A DNA stretch of 64,000 bases from Andalucia godoyi (GCA_009859145.1 VRVR01000002.1:248001-312000); one strand, 5' to 3'. Positions 41,923 through 53,500 are shown, counted from the first letter of the stretch. The notes: generated from the letters alone by a model not told the origin. Made by a program: numbers and translations.

Positions 41923-43137
41923 TTACTGTCTATACTTCTTCTGAATATTCTTTGCAATCGTCTCCAAGTTGATGTTCGACGTCCCCTCGTAGATCTGACC
42001 AATCACCGAGTCGCGGTAGAACTTCTCCGCGTCAAACTCCTTCGTGAAGCCGACGCCGCCGAGCCACTCGATGGCTCGACGGGACACATGCGATGCAACC
42101 TGTGCTGCATTCCACTTTGCCATTGCCGCCTCCTGGACGAATGGGCGCCCGGTTTCGTGCAACCGTGCAGCCTCATAGACCATCAACCGCGCTCCATGAA
42201 TCATCGTCGCAGCCTCTGCATACTGCAGCTGCATTCCCTGGAAGTCTGCAATGTACTTTCCAAACTGCTTACGCTCGTGCAGGTACGGCATTGCATAGTC
42301 AAACGCACCCTGTGCAAGTCCAAGCATCTGTGCACCAATTCCGATACGGCCAATGTTCAGAGTCCCAATTGCAACCTTGTATCCCTCACCAACCTTTCCG
42401 AGCACGGCGTCCTTGGGAAGTTTCATACCTTCGAAAATCACCTCGCAGGTGGACGATGCACGGATGCCCAGCTTGTCCTCGGACTTTCCCACGCGCAAGC
42501 CCGGAGTATCGCGTCCGGCCAGAAACGCCGTGATCCCCTTGTATCCCGCGGCCGGATTCACGGTGGCAAAAATAAGAAACAGCCCCGCTTCTTTCGAATT
42601 GGTGATCCACATTTTGCTTCCGTTCAGCTCCCAGTGGTCGCCCTTGTCCACTGCGGTGGTCTTGAGCGCAAATGCATCAGAACCAGACGAAGCTTCCGAC
42701 AGACAAAACGAACCCAAGGTTCCCGTGGCAAGCTTGGGAAGCCACTCTTGTTTCTGCTTGTCCGTTCCAAATGTCTTCACAATCGGATTCACAAGCGTAT
42801 TCTGGACATCCACAACAACTGCAACGGCCGGATCAATCTTTGCAAGTTCTTCGACAACAACCATTGTCGAAGTGAGGTTCAGTCCAGCGCCACCAAGCTC
42901 GGCCGGGGTCTCAATTCCCATGTATCCTTGGTCAAAAAGTTCCTTCAAAAGACTTTCATCAAGCTTCTGGTCTCGGTCCATCTGCTTCACTTTCGGTCCA
43001 ACTCGCTCCAGAGCAAACCGCGAAACAGACTCGCGAAGAGCTTCATTCTCTTCCGAAAACACAACCAGCGGCTGGAACGGAGAAGTCGCTGTTGAAAAAA
43101 ACTGACGAGAGCCAAGTCGCACAAATCGGCTCAACAT
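41923..43137 (-). CDS. ACADSB: Short/branched-chain acyl-CoA dehydrogenase, mitochondrial
   Basis: The 404-residue flavoenzyme matches ACADSB, which oxidises 2-methylbutyryl-CoA in isoleucine breakdown and passes electrons to ETF. It has an Arg-rich presequence (MLSRFVRLGSRQFF), the signature CLSEASSGSDAF, and WITNSKEAG. FLAGRDTPGL, GIRASSTCEV and a C-terminal block IEWLGGVGFTKEFDAEKFYRD follow. The catalytic base is Glu384 in IYEGTSNI, where short/medium-chain enzymes place it. SCAD itself and isobutyryl-CoA dehydrogenase are the alternatives; the QGAFDYAMPYLHERKQFG stretch favours ACADSB. No intron is needed. The assignment to the family is certain, the exact substrate less so. Confidence 0.93.
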   Translation of the reverse strand: MLSRFVRLGSRQFFSTATSPFQPLVVFSEENEALRESVSRFALERVGPKVKQMDRDQKLDESLLKELFDQGYMGIETPAELGGAGLNLTSTMVVVEELAKIDPAVAVVVDVQNTLVNPIVKTFGTDKQKQEWLPKLATGTLGSFCLSEASSGSDAFALKTTAVDKGDHWELNGSKMWITNSKEAGLFLIFATVNPAAGYKGITAFLAGRDTPGLRVGKSEDKLGIRASSTCEVIFEGMKLPKDAVLGKVGEGYKVAIGTLNIGRIGIGAQMLGLAQGAFDYAMPYLHERKQFGKYIADFQGMQLQYAEAATMIHGARLMVYEAARLHETGRPFVQEAAMAKWNAAQVASHVSRRAIEWLGGVGFTKEFDAEKFYRDSVIGQIYEGTSNINLETIAKNIQKKYRQ

Positions 43138-43469
43138 CTTGCTGGTATTTATTTGTCTTTTTCTTTCTGGATTTTTCCAAGATTTCCACTTTTCTATGTC
43201 AAGGATCAGACGAAATTCGACAACGAAAAAGATACACTATTCATATGTGTAAAATAAATAAAAAGAAAAAGGAGAAAAGGGGGTTTTCAAAAGAAGAAGA
43301 AAAACGGAAGAAAACACCGCTACCACTTTATTGCGATATGATGAAGCAGTCTAAAAAGCGCACGTAAACAAGCACACTGCCACGCGTTTGTTATCTTAGC
43401 AACTCCGTCACACGATGCCCGATTCGTTTCGCCCCATTTTGATCATGAAATCCCTATATAAACACGCCG

Positions 43470-43930
43470 CCGCGTTGCATTACGCATGTTGTTGGGTTGC
43501 AACATTGATTATGGGTGATCAGCGATGATTATCTGTGGTTAGTGTACAATGTAGGCGAAGAAAACGATGCAAGTTCAACTTTCCATTCACTTACAACAGA
43601 CGGTCCGGTTTTTTGACGTCAATTCGTCATGCATCAATGTCTGCAGAATGACAAGTGAGTTGAAAGGGCTGTCTTCGGCGAACAAGCAAGCTAAGCTCCC
43701 AGAGGTCAGGTCAGGTCGCGCGTACGTCACCGCAGAAATGCTCTTCCAAGATACGTGGACTCTGTGACTGCATGGTTCGCCCTGTCACTTCCGTGGAAAC
43801 AGGACCTTCACATGTTCATGGTGTGCATGTCGGAATGAAGTATTGATCGTGTCTGGAACGGTGGTGTGCGTGACACCTATCTTACGAACGCCGAAGTGCA
43901 TGGGCTGGGGCCTATCTCCCTTCCCGGTAC
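43470..43930 (+). mobile_element. Degraded fragments of the Fanzor-type element family (relic C)
   Basis: About 70 bp near 43487-43555 match relic A in the coding orientation at roughly 90% (centred on TTATGGGTGATCAGCGATGA and ACAATGTAGGCG). A second, weaker block near 43880-43925 matches relic B around GGGGCCTATC and CTTCCCGG. They lie in the 900-bp spacer between ACADSB and HRQ1, which otherwise shows no gene. Boundaries are approximate. Confidence 0.45.
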
Positions 43931-44039
43931 TGCAGCAACATTGATGATGCATTGTCAGCGACGGCTATGTACGCATGATCAGTGCACAACCCAGGCGGTG
44001 ATGCGTAGTGCGCATGGGACGACTTTGCAACGTATAAGA

Positions 44040-47000
44040 CTACAGCCACGAGTTGTGCTGGCAGAGAGAAGAAAGCAGGATTTTGCAACCGAATTTGTCG
44101 AGCTCATCGTTGTGGAGAGAGCAAGACGGAGAACAAACACACGAGCGGCATCCACGATCACATGCGCATTCGGCGACTGCCGCGTAGGCAAGCTTGAACA
44201 AATCCGGAATGCGGCGAAACATGATTTCAGACACCCCGGATCCACCGGGAGTCGTCTCAAAAATGCAAATTCTTGGACGAAGAGGAACAAACGTGGATGC
44301 ATCACAGCCCTGCCCCGCAACGTCCTTGAAGTCGCCGCCGGATACGAACGGGGAAAACTGAAGAAGCGCGTGTTCCAATGCGTGAACGATGCAGAACGCG
44401 GGTCCGATGTTGAGGTCACGATCTCTTCCATCTCGAAGAGAAGGGAAAAGAGAGCCATTCAGCTCAATGCACAGGCCTATGGTATCGTAATTCACGTCCG
44501 GAAGCTCAACTTTCACCTTGTCCAGAACCCGGTCTGTTTTCAAGCAACGCTTTCGATAGTAATCCACAAAGCGCCGTACATGCATTTCGACCATCTGCAC
44601 GGAAAAATCCCCAAATTCCTGGCGCTGCATCAGTCTTGTGATCTTGCAGTGAGTGTGGTCAACAGCTTCGGTGTGGTACGAAGGCGCCTCCACTGGGTTA
44701 ATGGTAATGCGATGCTTAGCAGCATCGAACACTGCTACGGTAAAGTATTGCCCTCGAGTCAGGTACACTGCCCCGGGATGCAAGCGGCAAATCGCATCAA
44801 ATGTGTCGACCGATTCAATGACTTCGGATGACCGGGCATCAAACACCTGGAACCGAACGCTGTCGATGTTTCGCAAGCTAACTATGGGCAGAATCCTGAT
44901 ATCAGGAATAAAAGGTGCAACGCTCACAAAATCAGCATCACACGGGCGATCAGAGCTTAAAAGACACTCAAGATTCGCATACGGTGCATGCTGCTTCAAA
45001 ATATACTTGTTCGTTGCAGTAATGGGGGTCTGCTCCTTTCGCAAGGCTGATTCGAGATTCAGGATGGTTTCCGGATGCCGTACAATATGCTGGTTCATCG
45101 GATCTTGGAATGGAATGAAGAACGACAGTGACATGGCATTCACAGATCCATCATCATTCATTCGGCGACCAGACCGTCCAGCCTGCTGCCAGAAGCTGGC
45201 AACGGAACCTGGGAACCCCAGGACCATCGTGGCTTGTGCCTCGCCAATATCGATCCCCAATTCTAGCGCATTTGTCGCACAAACACCCCAGAGGTCTCCG
45301 TCGGACAAACGCTTTTCTACAGAGCGCCGCATTTCCGCAGTGTATCCAGCACGATACACCTCTACGCGGGAGCACAGGTTCGAACAACCGTCGTTTGTTA
45401 GACGGTCCCGACACAGTCGCAGCGACAACTCTGCAAGTCTTCGGCTGCCGAAAAACGCAATGGTGTTGATGTGATGACGCACGAGGTGAGACAGCAAAAA
45501 CGAGACTTCAGCCAGTGGACCAAAAAGGACCTCTTCCGCTTCAACTTGCATCATTCCATCCGTGAGCGGCACAAGAGCGCCCTGTACAGTGTCCCGTGCA
45601 TTCGGCGACGGATTCGGCGATGGCTGCGGAGCTGTATTGAGATTCCAAAATACAAACGTCTTAGCCAAACGAGGAGAGCCATCTGAAAGCACGGCAGAAA
45701 ACGGAACTCCGCAGAGAGTCGCTGCATGTTGAACAGGTGACGCAATTGTGGCGGAGCAAATGATAATCTGAGGGGAGTTGCCATACACAACAGTACACAG
45801 TCGCAGCAGACGGCGCAGAACAAGGGCAATATGGCACCCAAACGCCCCTCGGTAGTAGTGGGCCTCGTCAACAACGATGAAACGAAGATTCCGCAGCACA
45901 ACTTGCCAGACTGCGTGATGCCGGAGGATGTCGTAGTGAATCATATCAGGGTTCGTGAGGAAAATATTGGTTGATTGCCGAAGAGCGGATCGAGCACTGA
46001 ATGCGGTGTCGGAGTCAAATGTGCATGCCCTGACCCCTCTTCTCTCTGAATCGATGCCTTCTGCAGATGGGCCCAATGTCGATTCACAGCGGCCCAGCCT
46101 CTCCAAAAAGTCAGCCAGCCATTTCATTTGATCTTGCGCCAGTGCACGAGTTGGAAAGATGTAAAACGCGCGAGTCGAGGACGACTCGAGAATAGCCGAA
46201 ATCACGGATGCGTGGAACACCAAAGACTTTCCCGAAGCCGTGCTGGTTGAAATGACCACATTCTTTCCAGACTTCACAAGCTTGAGACCCTCTTCTTGGT
46301 GTGTGTACAGCCTTCCGATTCCCATTTGCGGTAGCACTGTCGCAAGAAGAGGATTCATAAGGTCCGCTAGTGCAGCAGAGCCGTACTGAGCAGCATGCGC
46401 GGGAAGAACATGTTCGTGCACAATTTGTCCATGGTACAATGGCAGTTTCTTGATGTATTCCAGAAACGAACCCACTTTGACTGGTCGATGTTCCAACAGG
46501 AACCCTCCGTCAGAGGGAATGCTCAGCGAGGATGACCCATTCGTTGTAGCAGAAGTCCTTGGTGGAAGGGATGCCGCGGTGGATGATGGTGCTGAGTGTG
46601 ATGCAGAAGAAGCAGAACCAGATGAAGCCCGGAGGCTTGCTTCCAACAATTCGATGCGATCGCGCAGCGGAAAGACAGACGACGGAATCTGTGGAAGCTG
46701 GTCCATTTTCAAAAAGAACTCAAAGCCCGGATGCCATTTTCTTTCTTTTTGCAAGTGTCGCGCAATCGGTTCGTCCACAGCGGCCTTGATCGACTTGAGA
46801 AACTCTGCATACACAGTGTTGGCAATGTGCAGAAGGCACAGATTTCTGAATTTTGCAGGTCGAGTTTCGTAAAGCAGTCCTCCTAAAACGCGCTTCTTTG
46901 CCTTTTTTGATGTGTTGAATGCGTCTACGACTTCCGAGTCCTGGCAAAACTCCACCAGAACCACTGTTTCTCCGGCAACCGAGCTCAAAGAACCAGTTTC

Positions 47001-47474
47001 CTGGAAACGGAGGCATCCCGGCCACACGGAATGCAGCTGGCCCGCGACCACTGAGTCAAAAACAAGATTGTCCGTCGTCGATGACATTACCATTTTCCGA
47101 ATAGTTTCAAACGAATTCATGTTTTTCACGCGCAAACAAAACAAACACGAATGATACACAGTCGTGAAAACTTTGCACAGCCTGTCCACCGATTCTGGCA
47201 GGATCAGCGCCGGTATCCGATCCAGTCGGACTCCATGCTGCTGCTCTACTTTCTCGTCGCCTCTTTTCGTGGGTTTTGCGGCTACCTTTAAAACCACTTT
47301 TTTCCGTTTTGGTGCCGAAGCTGTGCACTTTTCATCCTCTGCATCTTCCTCCACATCATCTTCATCAACGTCATCATCGTCGTCGTCGTTGTTTGATAAC
47401 CGCCTTCTATTGTGTTTTCTGTTCATTACCCCGTCATTGTGTAGTTCGTCTAATCCTTCCTCTGCATTCCTCAT
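44040..47474 (-). CDS. HRQ1: HRQ1-type DEAH-box DNA helicase (DUF1998)
   Basis: The 1144-residue protein is a RecQ4-like 3'-5' DNA helicase of the HRQ1/YprA family, known in fungi and plants for crosslink repair and telomere maintenance. Visible motifs are Walker A STASGKS (about residue 405), VDEAHYYRG (motif II, about 535) and FFGSRRLAEL. FPGSVASFWQQAGRSGRR is motif VI (about 760). The C-terminal DUF1998/MZB segment has a Cys cluster ECACDRGCRSCVC (about 1105) that should bind zinc. The N-terminus is acidic and Lys-rich. The frame is open to 47624, but the ATG at 47474 starts the acidic region; a CAG just upstream may be a 5'-UTR acceptor. The stop is within 110 bp of relic C. Confidence 0.92.
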   Translation of the reverse strand: MRNAEEGLDELHNDGVMNRKHNRRRLSNNDDDDDDVDEDDVEEDAEDEKCTASAPKRKKVVLKVAAKPTKRGDEKVEQQHGVRLDRIPALILPESVDRLCKVFTTVYHSCLFCLRVKNMNSFETIRKMVMSSTTDNLVFDSVVAGQLHSVWPGCLRFQETGSLSSVAGETVVLVEFCQDSEVVDAFNTSKKAKKRVLGGLLYETRPAKFRNLCLLHIANTVYAEFLKSIKAAVDEPIARHLQKERKWHPGFEFFLKMDQLPQIPSSVFPLRDRIELLEASLRASSGSASSASHSAPSSTAASLPPRTSATTNGSSSLSIPSDGGFLLEHRPVKVGSFLEYIKKLPLYHGQIVHEHVLPAHAAQYGSAALADLMNPLLATVLPQMGIGRLYTHQEEGLKLVKSGKNVVISTSTASGKSLVFHASVISAILESSSTRAFYIFPTRALAQDQMKWLADFLERLGRCESTLGPSAEGIDSERRGVRACTFDSDTAFSARSALRQSTNIFLTNPDMIHYDILRHHAVWQVVLRNLRFIVVDEAHYYRGAFGCHIALVLRRLLRLCTVVYGNSPQIIICSATIASPVQHAATLCGVPFSAVLSDGSPRLAKTFVFWNLNTAPQPSPNPSPNARDTVQGALVPLTDGMMQVEAEEVLFGPLAEVSFLLSHLVRHHINTIAFFGSRRLAELSLRLCRDRLTNDGCSNLCSRVEVYRAGYTAEMRRSVEKRLSDGDLWGVCATNALELGIDIGEAQATMVLGFPGSVASFWQQAGRSGRRMNDDGSVNAMSLSFFIPFQDPMNQHIVRHPETILNLESALRKEQTPITATNKYILKQHAPYANLECLLSSDRPCDADFVSVAPFIPDIRILPIVSLRNIDSVRFQVFDARSSEVIESVDTFDAICRLHPGAVYLTRGQYFTVAVFDAAKHRITINPVEAPSYHTEAVDHTHCKITRLMQRQEFGDFSVQMVEMHVRRFVDYYRKRCLKTDRVLDKVKVELPDVNYDTIGLCIELNGSLFPSLRDGRDRDLNIGPAFCIVHALEHALLQFSPFVSGGDFKDVAGQGCDASTFVPLRPRICIFETTPGGSGVSEIMFRRIPDLFKLAYAAVAECACDRGCRSCVCSPSCSLHNDELDKFGCKILLSSLCQHNSWL

Positions 47475-47826
47475 GTTGTTGGTTCTTTCTGCTGATCTGA
47501 AAAGATGGAGGGAAAACTGGCAAAAGCTTTGCGGAGGGAATCGGGGCCGCAAAGGACACACACAAGTGTCGGTGTCACAAAACCCCCGACAACAAAGCTC
47601 ACAGTCTACACTCGTCGACAGCATTCGTTCCCGCCAGGAAAATCACTGCATCCGACCTATTTATTATTGGCTCAATTCCGATTCTCCATCCACGACAACA
47701 ACATTTACAACGACAGTGACAACGACAGTGACAACGACTAGCATAATAATAAGAAGAAGAACAAGAAGAGCAAGAACAAGAAGAAAAACGAAGCGTCAAT
47801 CGTGCTTCGAGGAAGAGGGATAAAAC

Positions 47827-48168
47827 ATGTCATCGGAAGCTGCATTTGAGAAAGAAAGAGATGGTATATTGAGTGAAATCTCAATTGTATGTGTTTTCCA
47901 TCAGTTGTGTTTTGATTTTTCGTTTGCTCGCTTATTTTTGTTTTGTTTGTTTGTTTTTGGGTTCTCGCCGTATCTGTCATTTTCTCATGTTTTCGCACCC
48001 ATCCCCTCTCCTTCTTCCCCAATGCTGCAGACACTGAATGATGTTGTCAATAATTTGGATACGCTGAATCGCAACATGGAGACTGTTCTTCAGGTCGGCA
48101 AATCAATTCAGGACATCAGTTCTGCGTGGTCCACATTCTACTTCAAAGTCGCCACAAAGCCTACTTAA
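47827..48168 (+). CDS. DAD1: DASH/Dam1 complex subunit Dad1-like, two exons
   Basis: Exon 1 (47827-47886) encodes MSSEAAFEKERDGILSEISI and ends at GTATGT. A 144-nt intron ends CTGCAG, and exon 2 (48031-48168) encodes TLNDVVNNLDTLNRNMETV, then VGKSIQDISSAWSTFY. The spliced 65-residue protein carries the whole Dad1 signature: ERD near the start, NLDTLNRNME, VGK and WS-FY. Dad1 is part of the ten-subunit ring that couples kinetochores to microtubule ends. It is shorter than yeast Dad1 (94 residues) because the C-terminal tail is missing. The complex was first described in fungi and is patchily distributed elsewhere. Confidence 0.82.
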   Translation: MSSEAAFEKERDGILSEISIVCVFHQLCFDFSFARLFLFCLFVFGFSPYLSFSHVFAPIPSPSSPMLQTLNDVVNNLDTLNRNMETVLQVGKSIQDISSAWSTFYFKVATKPT

Positions 48169-48375
48169 ATACAAGCAAATGCTACTGTATTTTCGGTCCG
48201 GCTCCATTTTCTTTATTCACTTCATTGGACCGCTCTTAATGTCTCCGTTCTTTAAAGAGGATTTGGTACGATAGTAAAATAAATTTTAAAAACAAATTTG
48301 ATAAAGCAAAAGAATTGTTCGTCGAACGGCCTTCTGCTGTTTATTTGTCTGTTTTGTTTTTTATTATTCAACCTG

Positions 48376-49557
48376 TTATTGAAAAGCAAGTGCTCTATGC
48401 AGATCAGCTTGTGCGCTCCGAAAATGCAGGCCGATTTCATTCATGAAGCCCGTAACAGACACCAGAGTCGCATCGAGTTGCTTGAAATCCTTTTCAGCCT
48501 TTTTGCCAAACTCGACGACGTTTCCTGTCGCAATCTTCTCGAGTTTCGCATAAACTGCTTTCTCGCGTTTTGCAGATGCTTCTTCAGGCCCCAGAACAGC
48601 CTTGGGCTTGCCTTTCACCTTCATCAGTGCGTTTTTCGACGATTGGACAAACGATGAAAACCGAGATTTCGACTTCTTTCCTTCTTGCTGTTGTTGCTGC
48701 GGCTGCTGTTGCTGCGTGGATTGCTGCTGCTGTGGTGGTTGCTGTTGTTTGGTTTGTCGTCTCTCGTCACCATCATTGTCCGGTTGGAGGACACCGTCGT
48801 CATTTGCTTCAGCGTCCTCCGCATCCACTTCCTGGTCATCCGCCATCGAAGAATCGCCATCATTAGAAACACTATTGTGGTGGTTGCTACTGCTGTTCTG
48901 ACCATTGTTGCTGATGCTGAAGTTGCTTTCGAAATCCATCATGGGATGGTCAAGACGTTGTCGCTCCAGTTGTCTTTGCTGTGCTCCGATCTCGGGATCA
49001 TCTCCGACCATCGCTCCCTTCGTGGAGTGCACAGCATGATGACAGCTTTCACGACTTTGGAGATTTATCTCTTCTTTTGCTCCACCTTCTCCACCTGCTA
49101 CTACTGCTCCATCTTGCTGCTCTTGCCCGTCACCGTCCTCTTTTGCTCTCGCTCTCGCTCTTGCCTTTTCGTGGACATCATTGTCGTCGTCTTCCTCGTC
49201 GTCTTCCCCGGAAATCGTCATCCCGCCAATAGGTGCAAAGGTACCTGAACTTCGACTGTTCAGCAAAGGATTGGAATTCATATGTGTGATGATTGGGATC
49301 GACGCAGCAGATCTGCTCGGTTCAGAGTTTTGCGCCACGGCAAGCTGTTCACTATTCTCATCAGCTTCTTGTTTTTCCTCTTGTTGTTGTTCTTCTTCTT
49401 CAACTTCTCCAGAGCTTGAAACTCCGCCGACAGATGAAGCATTGGACGCATGAGAAACACTCGAATTAGAAGTCGCTGCTATGGATAAAGGCAGCGGCAC
49501 GTCATCCTCTTCTTCTTCGGAGTCCTCTCCTGTAACTGCAATGCCTCGATGGTTCAT
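48376..49557 (-). CDS. Unrecognised low-complexity protein with folded C-terminus
   Basis: The 393-residue protein is mostly acidic, Gln-, Asn- and Ser-rich. It has Glu/Asp runs, an ARARARAK patch and a Gln-rich region near residue 275 encoded by CAG/CAA repeats. Only the last 100 residues look folded (KSKSRFSSFVQSSKNALMKV, KAEKDFKQLDATLVSVTGF). The helical C-terminus could be a fragment of a BAR-like or syntaxin-like helix bundle, but the match is too weak to name. The ATG at 49557 follows a CAG/GAA microsatellite on the plus strand (about 49600-49680). The DAD1 stop is 200 bp from this gene's stop, in convergent arrangement. Confidence 0.6.
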   Translation of the reverse strand: MNHRGIAVTGEDSEEEEDDVPLPLSIAATSNSSVSHASNASSVGGVSSSGEVEEEEQQQEEKQEADENSEQLAVAQNSEPSRSAASIPIITHMNSNPLLNSRSSGTFAPIGGMTISGEDDEEDDDNDVHEKARARARAKEDGDGQEQQDGAVVAGGEGGAKEEINLQSRESCHHAVHSTKGAMVGDDPEIGAQQRQLERQRLDHPMMDFESNFSISNNGQNSSSNHHNSVSNDGDSSMADDQEVDAEDAEANDDGVLQPDNDGDERRQTKQQQPPQQQQSTQQQQPQQQQQEGKKSKSRFSSFVQSSKNALMKVKGKPKAVLGPEEASAKREKAVYAKLEKIATGNVVEFGKKAEKDFKQLDATLVSVTGFMNEIGLHFRSAQADLHRALAFQ

Positions 49558-50509
49558 ACAGTTATTCTCTGTCGCTTCGAAGCTCTTTTCCCAAGAACGA
49601 AGGAATCAGCAGCAGCAGCAGCAGCAGAAGAAGAAGAAGAAGAAGAAGAAGTAGAAGTAGAGGAGGAGGAGGAGGAAGAGGAAAAACACTGTCAAAGAGA
49701 GACAGTCATGCAAAGACGACGCAAACACGTTTGACGCCTCGACTGCAAGCTGACAGAAATCCTGCTGATTGTGCGACTACTGTCGTTGGTGCATTGAGCT
49801 GCGTTTCCGCTTCTTTCGTCATGCCATCATGGCAACGGGCAGTCCTCGCGAGCTGCAGTCATACTCATGAGGCTCATATGTGCTGGCCAATCCATGCATC
49901 CGTGTTGAGAAATTTTACTGCTAAAAGATAGATCTTGTGGAAACGTCAAACGAAGTAACTTTGTCCTTGAGCGAGTCGTCCTTTCCTTGCACAAATTCAA
50001 ACCCCCCGGGGAAGTCAACACCGGCACGGGAAACGGTCGTGGAGGCTGAAAACGAAAAGGAGATGTTTTTGAAAAATGAATCTGCTTGGCTACAAGGGGA
50101 GAGGGAAGGAGGGCAGGGAATGAAGATGCGCTATGTTGCAACATGCCAAACACGGTCCGTCGTTCTCGTGCTTCTTATTCGGGCATTGCCAAGTGCTGCA
50201 AGGCGGCAAATGCACTCCAGGAGAAAATGCCGGGCATGTCCCAGAATGTCCTCGGGGTTTGTCACGAGACGTGGCTATACAGAACTGAGCAAAAACAAAA
50301 GGAGGGAAAGCCAGACGCTGCTTTTGTATGTTGCTGTTTGCTCGTATCGTCTGGGAATGGCTATGTTGGGTTCCGGGAACTCCAAGAGCTTTCGGGTTTT
50401 TTCTGTTCGAACCCAAGACCCCTTCTTTTTTTTTTTCTGTTCCTGCAATTCCCACGACTGTTCGGTGCTCAATGGTAATGAACAATATACCGTCGTTTTC
50501 TTGGAAACA
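49558..50509. other. Divergent intergenic region with CAG/GAA microsatellite
   Basis: This 950-bp region lies between divergently transcribed genes. A (CAG)n(AAG/GAG)n tract spans about 49600-49680. The frame of the next gene happens to stay open upstream to 49937, but that part has no signal peptide or domain and I treat it as leader. Confidence 0.5.
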
Positions 50510-53500
50510 ATGAATCCTCCCGTCGGCCTGCTATTGTTTTGTTTATTTGTTTTCATCCTCATTTCTCCGTCGTTTGCATCGTCGTCTCTCTACGTATCGC
50601 AATTTGGTTCAGACCACTTGGGGAATGGATCATCTGCACTGCCGTACCAATCTCTTTTGCGGGCCTCGCAGCAATGCTCTGCACAAAATCAGCCGAGTGA
50701 ACACTGTTCGATCGTCTTGCTATCCAGCATCTCGTTGTCGTCGACGGTTCGGATGTCGGATTTCTTTCACCAGTCAATCGAGCTGCAGGGTTCTGGGTTT
50801 TCAATGCACTGCCAGCCGGGAGTGAACCTCACATTCGCAAATAACGGAAATGTGACATTGAACGGCATTTCATTGGCTGGAAATTCCCCTTGCGTGGTCA
50901 TTATCAATTCGAGTGTTGTGCTGTCCAACGGTGTTGTTGACATGGATGTTGCCTCTGCTGCAGTAACGGTTCAGAACGGTTCTGTTATTCGAATTACAGA
51001 GTTTACGTTTTTGTCGCAGAGCGTTTCGGCTCTGAGTAGCACTGTAACGTCGCAAAGCGCATTGCATTTGTGGGCAGACTCGACGTCCGCGCTGTTTCTT
51101 TCGCTCGTGAACATCACAGGCTGGAGCTCTCCTCCAAGCTTTGTGTTCCAACTGGGCATCGCACCGCCTTCGATCAGCAGCACTGGCAATGCGTCTCTTG
51201 ATCATGTAATCTGCTCGTCCTTCAATTCGATGTCAAGCGTGTCAACAGCTGTGTTCGGTGCATGCATTCAGATCACAGCGACAGCATCGTCGGCGGCAAC
51301 TATGCTTCGCATCACGAATTCTCTCTTCTCAAACCATTCTTTACCGAATGGAGGTCCCATCCGAATCATGAGCAAATCCTCGCGTGTTTATTTGGACGAT
51401 GTCATGTTTGCGCAGAACTATGCCTCTGGAGTGGGAGGCGGGCTCTACATGGACAGCGTAGATGCTGTTGTTGCTACGAACATCTTTGCGAATGGGTGTG
51501 AAGGTTTTGGGGCCATTATGTACTTATCAGATCCTTTTTCTTATTCCCCCGCGACGATTGTGATCCGAAACTTCACAGCATCTAGCTCTGTCCTGCCCAG
51601 CACGGTTCTGGTATATGTGATGGCATCGTTCTCAATTTCGGATTTCAGGCTCTCAACATTGGGATTGCTAGATAGCCCTCTCGGAGGATGCTTTCAGGTT
51701 ATCGACGGAGTCAATGCTGCATTGGATTTCGTTACATTTTCGTCCGGCAGCATTGTGAATTCCTTCATTAGCAGCTGTTTTGGCGTGATTTTGACCGAGC
51801 CGGGTGTCATTCGGAGCGCAGAGGTGTCCTTTTGGAACATCTATGTTTCTTGCATCATCAAGCCAGGTCAAGCCGGCACTCTTATTCCGACTTCTGTCCT
51901 GTCTCTGTTTTCTGCATCGTCTACAACCTTCCGCGTTGCACAAGTGACTTTCTACAGGGTATCATATTCTCCGCAAGCGGCCTCCTTCCCCGCTCCGATA
52001 GGCGTGCTACTGTACGTTATGCCCAGCATTTTCGCATCTCTGCAAAGCGGGCAGATCACCACGATCTTCGACAGCTGTGTCGTGGAAAGTACTGCCTCGT
52101 ATTCAGTTTTCAACACACCGTTGCTTCAGTTTTCAGAACTGTTGATCATCAACAATTCCTTATTTCTAAGCAACTTCGGGGAAGGATGCATCCTCCAGTC
52201 GGGACAGCGGTCTGTATTGCATGTTTACAACTCCACCTTTGCGGAGAACACAGTTGGCAGCTATTCTGGTTCTGTGATATGCTATTCCTCGGATGCTGCA
52301 GGTGTTGGTGGGTCCTCTCTCGTCCCTGTGATGGCTCTATTTTCCATGTGCGTATTCGCGAATAACAGTGGACCCTCCAGTCAAGGGGTTGCACTGTCTA
52401 TCCGTGATAGTTCGGCGGTGACGGCTGCTCGTGTCATCATGGACGGCCTCACATTTACAAACAACTTTTGTGCTTCTTCTGTACAGGATTTGACGTCTCC
52501 GTTATGTTTTGGGTCCGCTGTGTTCATTGGATCTGGCTATAAAGTGGATGTTTCTGCATCCATATTTTCCGGAAATGGAGGGGTTTCCGCCCTCAATGGG
52601 TACGGCGGCGCCATGTATATCGCGCATTCAGGTGTCTTCATAACTGAAACGTCGTTTCTGAACAACTTTGCTGCTTTCTCGTTCTTTGATGCTCAAGGTG
52701 GCGCTATATATGCTGATTTTGATTCTGATGTTCAAATCGGAGCATCTGTTTCCTTCATTGGCAATTATGCGAGTGTGCAGTTTCTGAACGGAGACGGCGG
52801 GGCTATCTACACACGAGGTATGTTGTCCATGTATGCGAGTCAGATATTGTTTATGCAGAATCGAGCCTACAACGGAGGTGCAATACTTTGCGCTTCCACG
52901 TGCTCCATGAAAATATATGGTGTATCTTTTCTGGAAAACTGTGCGACTCTTCGCGGCGGCACAATTCTCGTGGCAGCAGGTGACGTGGCGGCGTTCGTGG
53001 AAATGTCGACATGTGTTTTCAATAACTCAGGCGGCTGTTCTCCACATACGCTGATTCAGGGTGGCGCAGTTTTCAGTCTGCGTAACGGCTTCATGATTAC
53101 CGAATCCACATTCTTTGGGTCACGGAATGTACATGCGGGCGGTGTGTTGTACTCTTCCGCGCCGTTTGTCCTCGAGAACTGTGTCATGGCGAATAACTCG
53201 GCTGTGGCTGCGGGTGGTTGTGTGTTTTTTGATGTTGCGACGTGCATGGGAGGAATCCTGTCGCAATGTGGCATTGTTTCACGGCAGACTACATCCTCGA
53301 TTTTCATGGATGCGGCGTCGGTGAACAGCGCTGTTGGAAATACTGTTTCACAAGGTGGCGGTGCCGTATTGTTCTTGAGCGGTATGTCCGAAGCTATCAA
53401 TTCCACTTTTATGAACATTTATGTGTTACCGATCTCGTCTCTACTGATCAGCACTGTACGTCAATTGGTTCAGCGAGGAAATCTCGCGTTGTATGGACCT

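Noticed and set aside
49937-50509. 190-residue N-terminal extension of the beta-helix protein
   Set aside because: It lacks any domain, and the signal peptide starts at the ATG at 50510.
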